DNA from: Nemertoderma westbladi
Taxonomy: Eukaryota > Xenacoelomorpha > Nemertodermatida > Nemertodermatidae
Length of the DNA stretch: 42,792 bases
NCBI GenBank assembly: GCA_032718475.1
Contig: JAUCBJ010006403.1
Span: 1-42,792 of the forward strand
Direction of reading: 5' to 3'
The position numbers and the translations under genes are program-made. Below, in pieces: positions 10,780 to 20,270 of the stretch (the stretch's first letter is position 1; the number at the start of each line of letters is the position of its first letter). Under the pieces are notes generated by a model, which ran no database searches, had not been told where the DNA came from, and worked only from the letters and a program-made list of their open reading frames with translations.

Positions 10780-11493
10780 ACTGTACTGGTACTCACCTAC
10801 TCATTTCTGAAGGTTTTAAAATGTATAACTCGTCATAACTTGTGAACTTGTCATTATGGCCTTTATTACTGTATTACGGTATCACGAACTATTATGTTAA
10901 ACTTTTCGATAAATAATATGGATTAGTTTTCGCTCTTATTTTGTTTACAATTATTAATTGAATTCAATTTATCATGGGTGGTGGATACTTGGCTTTGCAT
11001 GTTGACCACCGATGATGTTCTTCGGACTACAGTATTACTGTATTCACTACACATAATAAAGTGAGACACTTTATTACGACGTGGAAAATCACCCATGGTG
11101 GTGAATAGGTATTCCTTGGCTTAACGAGCCTAAAAGATTCTCCCATTCATTAAATAAAGAGGTAAACACCATATCGTAAACACATACCAGTCCAGTATAG
11201 AATATATTCAGTCTCTATAGAACCATTAAAATAAAATCATTGATCTGGTAGAAAGAATTATATACATCTGCCCAATAACGTTTTTTTTTCAATTTTAATC
11301 TTTCGACCCTTTAATAACATCGCTGGCGCTAGGTAAATTCAATGTAGTGAAAAAAAGTTAAACTTTTTGTCCCATGTAATAAATAATTATACTCTATATT
11401 GTTTTGTCATCCTGTAGATGACTTGGCACTACCCATCTCAAATAATCATTATAACAGCGTTAACCCTATCGCTTTTTAACATTACAACTTGTT
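10780..11493. other. AT-rich spacer after the BEL/Pao element
   Basis: No gene is seen. It may hold a 3' LTR, but no matching copy was found upstream. Two similar segments, GGTGGTGGATACTTGGC (near 10979) and GGTGGTGAATAGGTATTCC (near 11098), suggest a small old duplication. Confidence 0.4.
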
Positions 11494-11577
11494 CAACCTT
11501 GGTGTAGTGGTTTAATCAGACACCTTAATTTCCGATTTCTGACTTCACAGGTCGTGTGTCCGATCCCACATGGGGAG
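11494..11577 (+). repeat. tRNA-like (SINE-head-like) unit 1
   Basis: An internal RNA polymerase III promoter layout is visible. TGGTGTAGTGG at 11500-11510 fits the A box, and TGTGTCCGATCCC at 11555-11567 is close to the B box (GGTTCGANTCC) and lies in a T-arm-like hairpin. The spacing is that of a tRNA. No convincing inverted arms were found around this unit. It is probably a decayed tRNA-derived SINE or tRNA pseudogene; no cloverleaf is complete enough to call a functional tRNA. Confidence 0.5.
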
Positions 11578-11665
11578 TGGAGTTATCGTTTCGGAACGAA
11601 TTCTTTAAAGTTAAATGAAATGTTGTGGGGTGAGTGACGGTGAATATATTATATATTTAATATAT

Positions 11666-11896
11666 TATGTAATAAATAGGACAATATGATAAGGCTCTCT
11701 TTCATTTGAGTGGTTAGTTGGCCTAAATATGACCCACTCCATAGTGAAATCTTCATCCGATCTGGTAGCTCAGTACACACACCCAGCTGATGGTAACCGG
11801 AAGTTTGAAACCTAGGTACCGGGTTCGAGCCCCAATAGGGTTGGTTGATATTTTTCGCTATGGAGAGCATTATAATATTGTCCTATTTATTACATT
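11666..11896. repeat. Palindromic element enclosing tRNA-like unit 2
   Basis: The left arm at 11666-11698 (ATGTAATAAATAGGACAATA onward to GCTCTC) pairs with the right arm at about 11863-11896 with only a couple of mismatches. A second inner pair, CTCCATAGTGAAAT (about 11737-11750) and ATTTTTCGCTATGGAG (about 11851-11866), is contiguous with the outer arm on the right side. On the left it is separated from it by about 36 bp, as if a small insertion split that arm. The loop is the tRNA-like unit at 11751-11840. Confidence 0.75.
11751..11840 (+). repeat. tRNA-like unit 2 (loop of palindrome)
   Basis: TCTGGTAGCTCAGTA at 11761-11775 fits a Pol III A box. GGGTTCGAGCCCC at 11821-11833 is an almost perfect B box inside a T-arm. 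AGGTACC just before it looks like a tRNA variable loop. The D- and anticodon-arms are poor, so this is a tRNA-derived retroposon head rather than a working tRNA gene. It fills the loop of the palindrome described at 11666-11896. Confidence 0.6.
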
Positions 11897-11905
11897 AAAT
11901 ATTAT

Positions 11906-13011
11906 TTAAATTCTTTCAAGAGACTAGCCATGGCTCGTATCTACTTTGTATCCTTAAAAGGTTGTAAATCAAATAAGTTTCCTCTGGGATGTATAGATGA
12001 GTGGACCGCATACTGGAAGTAATAGATTTTGTTCATTATTATGTTAGTTTAAAAGAAATATTATATTTTGAGGGGAGAGCGGGGTGGTTGGTTATTTGGA
12101 GGCAAATTATTATAAGGGGGGTGGGTGGGGTGGTCGCCTCGCCACTGTCTAACTAGTCGAATCAAAACAAAATATAACTCGCATGGGCCATAAACAAAAT
12201 CACAATAAATACCAAAACGTTTCAATATAATGAAATTGTTTTTATGTGAAAATTGACCTTTTCTCACTTAAATTTATTTGTAAAGAAATTGTGCTAATAA
12301 ATAAAGGCATAGAATTTGTATGTTTTTGTGATTAATCATGGAACTGAATCTTGTCAATCAATATCATTTTGTCTCTGATCGCTTTTCTCCCTTGGCTCCT
12401 ATCAGTTTTCCATCGAATACATAAAAATCAATTCACTGGAGAAACCCTAGAGGCAATTAATACTGTAGTATAGTACCTGTAGGAAACTATAAACTGTGTT
12501 AATTAATTTCCCAATGATTGCTGGGGTGAAGAAACCTTCCAGCAAATGTCAAATGACATATGCATCGATGTGTCGTGAACTGAGCACCACTCCTAGAAGT
12601 TCATTCTAGAAGTCCTAGAAAAACTCCTTCGGTAGAAGTAATTCATTGTGCGAAATTCATGTCAATAACATGTTGAGCAAGACATAAATCATTACCAAAT
12701 TTAGCATGGATTAATCTCACGCACTGTCAGGAGACAACTCACATACATGGTTGTTTCGGAAGTAATAACCATATTATTGATCAAGAAGCACCACGATCTC
12801 TTTTCTCTCGCTTTCCCAGTGACACTGAAGCTCACTAGCTATCCTGCATTTCCTTCATTTTGTATTCTGTGTAGTAGAACCAGAAATCCTATCAGGAAGT
12901 CTATAGGCCTACTGGTTACTAACTATTAAACGTGCAGTATAGAATATGGAATGGAAATATTATATACCATATATTATACCATATAGTATAGGACGATATT
13001 GCTGGTATAGG
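11906..13011. other. Spacer, no gene seen
   Basis: Short open frames (for example 12061-12267 on - and 12747-12929 on +) show no recognisable motif. A G-rich patch lies at 12070-12135. No repeat structure stands out apart from a TAGGCCTA octamer at 12904-12911. Confidence 0.4.
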
Positions 13012-13044
13012 TCGGTGTAGCTCTGTATTGTATTTTTATAGGTC

Positions 13045-13304
13045 ATAATATTATGGTTTTGTTCAGAAATGGGAAAAATGAGAAAGACTGCCTGTTCAAT
13101 AGAAGTGGATTAGGTGGGAGCGTGAATGTCAGGGACAAGTGGCTGAACTGGTTAGCGCTACTGATGAGGCCTGATAGGCTGAAAAATAGGTATAGCGCTG
13201 GTTCAACCCCAGTGACGCACTTTCTCATTTTTTCCATTTCTGAACAAAACCATAATATTACACCTCTACTTACAGTTGCATCAACAGCTCAACTCCAATT
13301 CATT
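13045..13304 (+). mobile_element. Palindromic retroposon-like unit with tRNA-like core 3
   Basis: A 260-bp unit is bounded by the 14-bp direct repeat TATTTTTATAGGTC (ending at 13044 and at 13318), which looks like a target-site duplication. Inside, 41-bp arms (13046-13086 and 13220-13260) form an inverted repeat with one mismatch. The loop holds a tRNA-like sequence with A box TGGCTGAACTGG (13140-13151) and B box GGTTCAACCCC (13200-13210) in a perfect T-arm. A 44-bp tail follows the right arm. The direct repeat implies that the arms moved with the unit. Retroposition by a LINE is inferred from the length of the duplication. Confidence 0.7.
13154..13199 (+). ncRNA. Hammerhead-ribozyme-like core inside tRNA-like unit
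   Basis: AGCGCTA (13154-13160) and TAGCGCT (13193-13199) form a perfect 7-bp stem I. Directly after the first strand comes CTGATGA (13161-13167), then a hairpin GGCCT-GAT-AGGCT (13168-13180) as stem II, then GAAA (13181-13184) and GGTA before the second strand. These are the order and core nucleotides of a type I hammerhead. Stem III is missing or reduced to one pair (AATAGG between GAAA and TA), so activity is doubtful. The variable loop of an ordinary tRNA can also give AGGTA, so coincidence is possible. Confidence 0.3.
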
Positions 13305-13980
13305 TATTTTTATAGGTCGGTAAAGGCCGGTGTTAGCTTGGTATAGGCCGGTGTTAGCGCGGTATAGGTCGTTGTAGCTCTGAATTACATTGTTATAGCT
13401 CAGTATAGGTCGGTAAAGCTCTGTGTATTGTATTGTTATCTGTTAGTTCGGTATACGTTAAGTAGACATTTTATAGGTCGGTATAGATTGGTATAGCTCG
13501 GTATAAGTCGGTATATGTTTTAGTACGTTCCGCGTTTCGAGGATTTCACCATAGCACTGATACATTTACTTAAAGTAGTTAATTACATTAGGCCCCACTC
13601 CTACCTACCTGCATTGGCCAGACTGACATAATACTATGACGTGGACTGCATTCAGTCATTTTCTACCCGCCTACTTTATGAGATAATTCTTACATGGTTA
13701 CACCTATCGTGCTTTCATGCATCAGGACTTGCAACATAGATTTATGATCAGTTTTAAGAGGTTATGCCCGATAATTCTGTACCTGATCGCTTAACTTTCC
13801 AGTTTCCAGATTACCACCACCAGTTCCAGGATATCAGATCTGATCTGATCATTCTGGCAACAAAACTATCACGTTTAATTTCAATCTTATGATAGTTTTC
13901 CACCAGTGAATATCTCTCCTCATTACTATTTGACTGGGGCACTACTTTCCCGCAGAAATGATGGAAACACTGCTTTGTGA

Positions 13981-14124
13981 TAACTCTATCCTTCTTCTTA
14001 TTCATCCAACCACATCCGATCCTCATCGTTTAATCTCACCTAGCGTGTATTTCTATGGTTTAGCATTTATTTTTCGTTATCATTATCATTATCTATGATC
14101 GATCGTAGATTTAATTGTATTTCT
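13981..14124. repeat. Dispersed direct repeat, copy 1
   Basis: Shares an interrupted similarity of about 140 bp with 14995-15128: TATCCTTCTTCTTATT, CAACCACAT, then ATGG.TT.GCATTTATT and GTAGATTTAATTGTATTT-like ends in the same order and orientation. It may mark two copies of an unknown repeat or an old local duplication. Confidence 0.6.
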
Positions 14125-14746
14125 GCATTTAAGAAAATAAGTCTCCTACATGAGCTAGTAAGTTGTTCTACAGTAGTAGTTTGAAGTCTCTAGAGGAAAA
14201 CTATCAGTACAAACGGCCTTAAAGATGCCTTTCGGACGTGATAAGTATAGTTGGTTTGTAAAAACTCGTTAACATAAGGTGGTTTATTTTTTTTGTATAA
14301 CTTGTAGCCCACCAATGCGCAGGTTTCACTTTATCTACATTTTTTTATTCAATTTTTTTTCGACTTTTCCCTCGGGCCTGGAATGTGAAACCATGTTTTG
14401 CAACAATATATTATTACCGATATTGTTAGTGAAAATTGTATAATTTGCCATTAACCCCGCGTAGCATCCTATTGTGTGTACCACCATTAAGATAAGCGAT
14501 CAGTTGTCCTGCAGGGTGGTCATTTTGCAGCACAGGCCAGGCTGTACTGCTCCCAATAAGATTTGATTCAAGTGATTTCCATAGATTTATTTGGGCGGCG
14601 CGTAACTTGTATGAAAAAGTTTTGTACGAAACTTCTATGCCATATATCCTCAAATCTATTATTTATCTTATGCCTCTGCGTTTTTTTTTCAGTTTTCTAA
14701 ATTAAATCCTCAAGTGCAGTTCTATTGGGGATGGGGTGAGGAGGGA

Positions 14747-14764
14747 GGGGGGGGGGGGGGGGGG
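14747..14764. repeat. Run of 18 G in a G-rich patch
   Basis: The run follows GGGGATGGGGTGAGGAGGGA, so the patch 14727-14768 has several G-tracts and could form a quadruplex. It stands out in AT-rich surroundings. Length may be uncertain because homopolymers are error-prone. Confidence 0.85.
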
Positions 14765-14994
14765 AGAGACCCCGATCCCCAGCCCTGAATTAGTATTTGT
14801 ATTAATTACACCATAATTATTATCAGTAATTCCGTATTATCAGTCACAGATATCAGTTATCGCAGATGACATTTGATGATAATGGAACTATCACATATCA
14901 TTAATTAAGGTAATTTACCATTGGATATGTGTCTTCATCACTTAAATATCATCTTCCCTACATAAATTATAGATATAGGCCTACTCGTTTGCAG

Positions 14995-15128
14995 TAACTT
15001 TATCCTTCTTCTTATTTCATCAAACCACATTTGTGCTTCAACATTTCCTCCCACCTAAGGTTTGTATTTTATGGCTTTGCATTTATTATTTGTGATTATT
15101 ATCTACTATCACCGTCGATTGTATTTAT
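14995..15128. repeat. Dispersed direct repeat, copy 2
   Basis: Partner of 13981-14124 in the same orientation, with several small insertions and deletions between shared blocks. No coding frame is common to both copies. Confidence 0.6.
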
Positions 15129-17021
15129 CTTATATAATTTATTGCTCAAACATCGAATAAAAACGGCCTGGAACTAGCAGCAAGCACGTGTTCAACGGGG
15201 CTAATAATTATCTAATTAGTGACAGAATTGATGTATCAGTTCACGTACGCAATCTTATGGTCCTCACCATGGTAATCTCGGATAGGACCATTGCTTCCGT
15301 ATACCATCTAATAAATTATTCTCAACTCAACAGATTTCGCTTCCCAAATAGCAATTGCAATTGGAAATAGCAATAGCAAACAGAGTTGGACTACTACTTA
15401 TTGATACTATACTGAAGTAATATCAAAATTATTAAATATATTCTAAAAACTGTATTATTACTAAAAAATATCTGTACTACTGGATCTATTGGTTCACCAT
15501 CAGGTAGTGGCAGATCTATGGTTGTATTCGTTTCTTGACTGACATTTTCAGCCTGGTCATGCTCGCGAAGACCCTGGCTGACATTCCCATCTAATTGGCT
15601 GCAGAAGGTTGGACTTGAAATTGATTTTCGCTACCAAAGGTTTATATTTCAGGGCATTGTAGTTGCAGTGGCACGAATGGTTTGTCGATCCCATCAGTGG
15701 TTGTCGATGGATACAATAATAGATAGGTATTAGGTAGTTTCGGGACATAGTCCATGTGATATCAGTAGGCCAACTGGTTTTCCATTCAACATTGATAACG
15801 ATACCATTAGATATAAGGAACAAATATAACATTGATATGCATGTGGGAATTTAATGTTAACAAACGTTAAATCTGGTTTATCTAAAAAATTAAAAATTAG
15901 ATTGTTTTTAGGTTGTTAATCACTCACAGAGAAATCGAAAAATCATAGTGCTGTTCGTACTCTAATGGCGGAATGTCCTCCTCATAATAAGTTCATGGGA
16001 TGAATCGCTCCATTATTGTATTGTTTAGACTTCAGATACTTGCATAGCACTACCAGTGCAGGAATAAGTCACATCAGCTCTGGAAGGGAGCCCGTAAGGA
16101 GTTGTAGTTATTAGATGCCGTGATACTTTAAACGGAGAGATTTGTATATAATATATATATGAATATATCCGGAATTTTTCGCCCCGACGGCTGTAATTTT
16201 AATTTCAATAAAATTCAGACCCAATAATAAAATTAGCACACATTGTTGTATATACATAATTGCACAATTCAGTAGATTCAAATATAAGTACTCTAAGAAA
16301 TATACAAATGTCAGACAACTGATGTATCAGAGACATATGCTCACATAAACAAAACAGTAAAGGCCCATTTCCGCAATGCTTTTTTATGTGCGGTATTTTG
16401 ATCTTTTTTGAGCTGTTTTTTTTTTATTTTTTGGAGCTTTTTTCAAGCTTGTTATGCCTTTTTCTAAAGTTCAGTTAAAATGAAGATATAATATGAATGT
16501 TCTAAAATTAGATAATTATTTACATTCCCCAGATTGCTGAACAATTTAACTATTAAAATTAAGTCGATAATCGCGAATCATCAGGGCATCGCGCAGCAAG
16601 CAAACTTGAGAAAGTTTGAAATAAGTTCGATTTGACCTGGAGTCAAAAGTTCGAGAGGTATTTTCCCGTTATTTTCAAAACTATTGAAAATTTTTCTCTA
16701 GTATGCGCATACAAAATTTATAAAGTATATTAAGCTGCACAATAACTTGTGTTGTGTTGTGTTTGTATCCCAAAATGCAGCTTGTAATAAAATAATATTA
16801 CATTCCAATTTTGCGAACTATTATGAATGTGTTTGTGTGGGATACTGTAGGATAACTATATGCATTTTTCACTTATGATATATATATTTATTATGTGTTG
16901 TCAAGATTAAACCATTACAAATAAATAATTTTGTTGGGTTAGTTTAAGGATGACACAGCAATATAGCTTCGGTGATAAAAAATGATTAGTTTCTTCAATA
17001 ATATCTTAAAATTAGACGACC

Positions 17022-17107
17022 ATGGATTATGAATTCTATTACATCAATATTACCATTGGAATATTAGGACTGGTTGGTAATGCATTCGTATTATTCGTAT
17101 TCCTGAG
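17022..17107 (+). CDS. First coding exon of a rhodopsin-type GPCR (TM1), partial
   Basis: ATG at 17022 lies in ACCATGG, an ideal animal start context, and an in-frame TAG sits three codons upstream at 17013-17015. The exon encodes 28 codons plus two bases: a very short N-terminus with an N-I-T glycosylation sequon at residues 9-11, then ITIGILGLVGNAFVLFVFL, the hallmark first transmembrane helix of class A GPCRs, with the conserved GN pair. It ends CTGAG followed by GTAAGC, a strong splice donor, giving a phase 2 intron that splits the Arg codon. Many invertebrate peptide and orphan receptors break near the end of TM1 in this way. I did not find the next exon in the window. An isolated or decayed exon is possible. 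Confidence 0.55.
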
Positions 17108-17524
17108 GTAAGCGTGATTTTAAAATACTTACTTAATTCCGAATAAGCATGTCGGCATTGTGTTATGTAGTTTCATGTCTGCCATTTAATTTTAATCTAA
17201 ATTAGATTTTAGATTTTTGTTTCTTATATATCTGATATGGAATGGAATGGCAAAATATATGTCAGTGTCAGACATTGACATTCCTGCAAAGTCTATTCAC
17301 TTTGCTTTATCGTGAATCACTAAACGAGATTACCCGTACTGTTAATAAACACACCAGAGTATTGTCCTCACAATAAATAAGAATTGATAGTTAACTAGGT
17401 ACCGGACCGGTATACTGAAGAGAATAATGTAGACTGACTAGATAATTAATTGTAAAATTATTACATAATAATAAGGGTTTACTGTGGAAGATCACTCATA
17501 GTGGAGAGTGAAAAAGCATTCTAA

Positions 17525-17607
17525 TAAGTAACTATATTGTTGAAATACCGTAGACACAAAGTACTGATGAATGGGATATTATCTCCATTCTGTATTCCAT
17601 CCTGGCA
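17525..17607. repeat. Direct repeat, copy 1
   Basis: Starts AAGTAACTAT and ends CCTGGCA. Copy 2 at 18208-18279 matches over almost the whole length, differing by scattered substitutions and a gap of about 10 bp after ACAAAGTACTGAT. Shared core: GACACAAAGTACTGAT and TTATCTCCATTCTGTATTC. Confidence 0.75.
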
Positions 17608-18207
17608 CATTCCATCCTTTGCGTTTCACAGATAGTTGAGTAGATAAAATCATATTTGTGTCAACTTTAAGATATTTTAGAGGTTATTTTTGAATTCAGC
17701 ACCCCTGTTTTAGTGCATATAGCTCGTATTGGTATCTATTATGTGACTATAATTTAGTTGTTCGCTAAAGAATCAAAGCGCGATATTTCTGTCTTACACT
17801 AAATGAAAGATTTTTTCGCTATGAGCGACGAGCGTGTCTTAAAAAGAAGTTTCACACCCTTCATTTTTTATCGTACAGAGCTCATTCAGGGCACATTTTA
17901 AAGGGAATTTTCAGGAGAACAAATGTTAGTATATTTTACAGAGGGAATTTCAAGTTAACTCACTAATTGACTGCAATGAAATATAATAACTCCAAAATTT
18001 GCGAATGCTTACCATTTAAATGATGGATAGCTATATTTCCCTGGGTGTAGAGTACTAAGGGGGCGCAAAAATGAAATGAAATAAATAATAATGAGATTTT
18101 ACACTCAAACTTGAAATGTAATCGAAATTCATACATTTTGAATTGATAAACTCGTGACAATGAACGTAGAAAATGTAGTCAGACAGACAAGACAGACAGT
18201 AGGCAGT

Positions 18208-18279
18208 AAGTAACTATTCTTGAAATTCCGTTGACACAAAGTACTGATATTATCTCCATTCTGTATTCTATTCCTGGCA
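18208..18279. repeat. Direct repeat, copy 2
   Basis: Partner of 17525-17607, same orientation, about 600 bp downstream. The pair could be an old tandem duplication or the ends of an unrecognised element. Confidence 0.75.
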
Positions 18280-18433
18280 GAGACTTAGGAACCGAGGGTC
18301 CAAGGGGGACACGGTTCCCCACTTTTTAGATACAAATTTAGATATTAAACATTACATAACTTGGAACCTCACCGTAAACATAAAATTGTTTCCAATTTGT
18401 TAATTATTTTTGTTTAGGCAACATTAATTACAT

Positions 18434-18960
18434 CATGTGGCAATAAAAAGGCTCTATCTCAAAGTTTTGAAAAAATTGAGTTATTAATTTCATGTGAAAG
18501 CCTATAAAATTCTGCATCAGATGATATAATTTTTGAGAGTGGGTTGTTATTAAAATAATCACATTTAAATCATTTGATTTAAAAGAAATGCAGAAAATTT
18601 AATAAAACTGTGATTGAAATTAGAACATTGACGAATTCCAAGATAGCGCCTTTCTAATGAATTTATTAGAATAATATGCTATTTCCATATAGTTTCTGAG
18701 ATAGCTCCTTTTTAATGAATTCTTTAGAAAGGCGCTATCTTAGTTATTCTTATACAGTTTTAGAGATAGCTCCTTTTTAATGAATTCTTTAGAAAGGCGC
18801 TATCTCAGTTATCCTCAAACAGTTTTAGAGATAGCGCCTTTTTAATGAAATTCATTAGAAAGGTGCTATCTTAGAAATTTATTGACCAATTAAATAAGTT
18901 CAATTTTTAAGGTTCACAGTTTGTAAGGAAATTGAGATAGCGCCTTTTTATTGCCACATG
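18434..18960. mobile_element. MITE with 27-bp terminal inverted repeats and internal palindrome array
   Basis: The left end CATGTGGCAATAAAAAGGC (18434 on) is matched by its reverse complement ending at 18960. Arms are 27 bp with one mismatch. The element is 527 bp and has no coding frame. Between 18640 and 18872 a 65-bp unit repeats, each unit carrying a palindrome of GAGATAGCKCC and GGCGCTATCTY around AATGAATTC. The same 11-bp motif is also the inner end of both terminal repeats. No clear target duplication was seen. It is probably a non-autonomous DNA transposon; superfamily unknown. Confidence 0.8.
18640..18872. repeat. 65-bp palindromic subrepeats carrying GAGATAGCGCC
   Basis: Copies of the motif start at 18640, 18698, 18731 (reverse), 18763, 18796 (reverse), 18828 and 18862 (reverse); two more lie in the terminal repeats at 18450 (reverse, one mismatch) and 18934. 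The pairs 18698/18731, 18763/18796 and 18828/18862 form hairpins and are spaced 65 bp apart. A role as protein-binding sites, such as for a transposase, is inferred from the pattern only. Confidence 0.85.
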
Positions 18961-19179
18961 ACGATTATATGACACGTGATATTAACAATTACCACATTAA
19001 CTTCATGTTGATTTGTTCCAGAATCACATTTTTCGATATTCCATTTGATAGTATCTAGTTCAATTGAATACTTATTTGGTTCATCGTAAACACACTACTG
19101 GTCATGAAGGTGTTTTTTTTTTATTTCTGCAAATTTCATAATTTGACTCAATATCCTTTAAAATGGATTGATTTCATTA

Positions 19180-19790
19180 TCATTCATTTTCATTATCATC
19201 TATAATAAATGGAATGCAATAGTGACCTGAAGTGGTAGTATACAATGATACCTCCCGGCCATAAATTGAAGCTGAATCGTTTTCTAAATCAAGTTTAACT
19301 GAAGCTTTCTTCACGGCATCCTTGCTTAAAAGCAATGGAATGTCACAACTACATCACTATGTAATTGAACATGGACACCTGCAACATTACAAGGTAACAT
19401 CATATAAAGAAACTCTCCTTTCTCCACCTCCAAATCTGAAAATTCAGCCACCGCTGCTTATATCCACCATTTTTAGCACTTCCAAAGATAGTAACAATAA
19501 AAAAAACAATCAATCCAGATCTTACCAGCTACAGTTACACTACAAGCACAATCCAATACTGCTGAATATATAACTTCTTTAACAGTATCCATATTACTTT
19601 TAGCACTGGCTGTGAACAAAACTATATCTCGTCATTTCCACTGTCTGGTCTGTTACCTCAAACACATTTCCCATGTTTTCATAGCTATCAGGGCAATTTT
19701 TTACTAAGTATCGGATTGAATCACAAGAAACATATCTCACCACATTCCCATCGTTACCTGTGGGGTTTAATTACTTATTTTCTCGGGTTT
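19180..19790 (-). pseudogene. Retropepsin-like gag-pol remnant
   Basis: On the minus strand, separate frames give KNCPDSYENMGNVFEVTDQT (about 19690), AVLDCACSVTVAGKIWID (about 19560) and LLLSKDAVKKASVKLDLEN followed by a GREVSLYTTTSGHYCIPF segment (about 19190-19330). The order fits a retroviral-type aspartic protease of animal retrotransposons: the active-site region is usually I/V-D-T/S-A-C-T and here reads LDCACS, so the catalytic motif is altered. The later PLLLS and SGHYC blocks are typical of the same family. Several stops and frameshifts separate the parts. No reverse transcriptase follows; the MITE at 18434-18960 lies in the direction where it would be. Confidence 0.5.
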
Positions 19791-20270
19791 AATTGCTTAT
19801 TAAATGCTTGGGACGAAACTCGAATTCGGACGTTTAAATTGGTTCATAAAACGGTTGCTACAACCTCGAAAATGTCCTCCATGCTGGTGGCTTCTGGCAG
19901 GAAACCCATAGACTACGTTTACATCCTCAAACGATTTCGACTATCAGCATTACCCCAATCGGCTCCGATGCTGACATCCTCAATATTAATAATAGGGTCT
20001 TGTTGATTCTGATTTGGAAGTGATTGTGAACCGAAAAATTGTTTTAAGGAAATTTTTCGTTTGATCAAATAATGAGTCCCGTTTAACATAATCTGCAGCA
20101 GTAAGAACCAATGTTTATGTGTGTTCTAGTTTAGCTAGAAGTTTGTCTAATAATTTAAACACTACAGTAGTAAAGGTTGAGGTAGTTCCATACCACACAT
20201 TTTGTTCGATTGTAAAGTTTCTCGGACTCAAAAAATAAACTATCAATGGTTTGTTCCGACTGTTTACTAT
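19791..20270. other. Spacer, no confident gene
   Basis: On the minus strand the segment INIEDVSIGADWGNADSRN (about 19930-20000) could be a further part of the retroelement remnant next door, but there is no recognised motif. Nothing else is supported. Confidence 0.3.

Larger units (their letters stand above)
13012..13520. repeat. Degenerate GGTATAGGTC minisatellite (interrupted)
   Basis: Words close to GGTATAGGTCGGTGTAGCTC recur at 13012-13044 and then again from 13311 to about 13520 (variants GGTATAGGCC, GGTATAGCTC, GGTAAAGGCC). The two parts are separated by the inserted unit at 13045-13304, which is flanked by a 14-bp direct repeat. Unit length drifts around 10-13 bp. No coding or regulatory role is evident. 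Confidence 0.75.
13521..17012. other. Long AT-rich spacer with one dispersed direct repeat
   Basis: No gene was recognised in about 3.5 kb. Short open frames at 13811-14026 (-), 14426-14653 (-) and 15557-15832 (-) have no known motif. The only structures seen are the direct repeat pair listed separately and a run of 18 G at 14747-14764. Near 16180-16260 there are polyadenylation-like AATAAA words without a gene upstream. Confidence 0.4.
17108..18433. other. Putative GPCR intron / spacer
   Basis: No coding motif for later GPCR helices is visible on the plus strand. The stretch contains one copy each of a direct repeat (17525-17607 and 18208-18279) and a short GACA repeat at 18178-18200. If the GPCR exon is real, this is intronic. 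Confidence 0.35.

Noticed and set aside
11494-11577. A functional tRNA gene
   Set aside because: A and B boxes are present, but the D-, anticodon- and acceptor arms do not pair well and no anticodon can be assigned.
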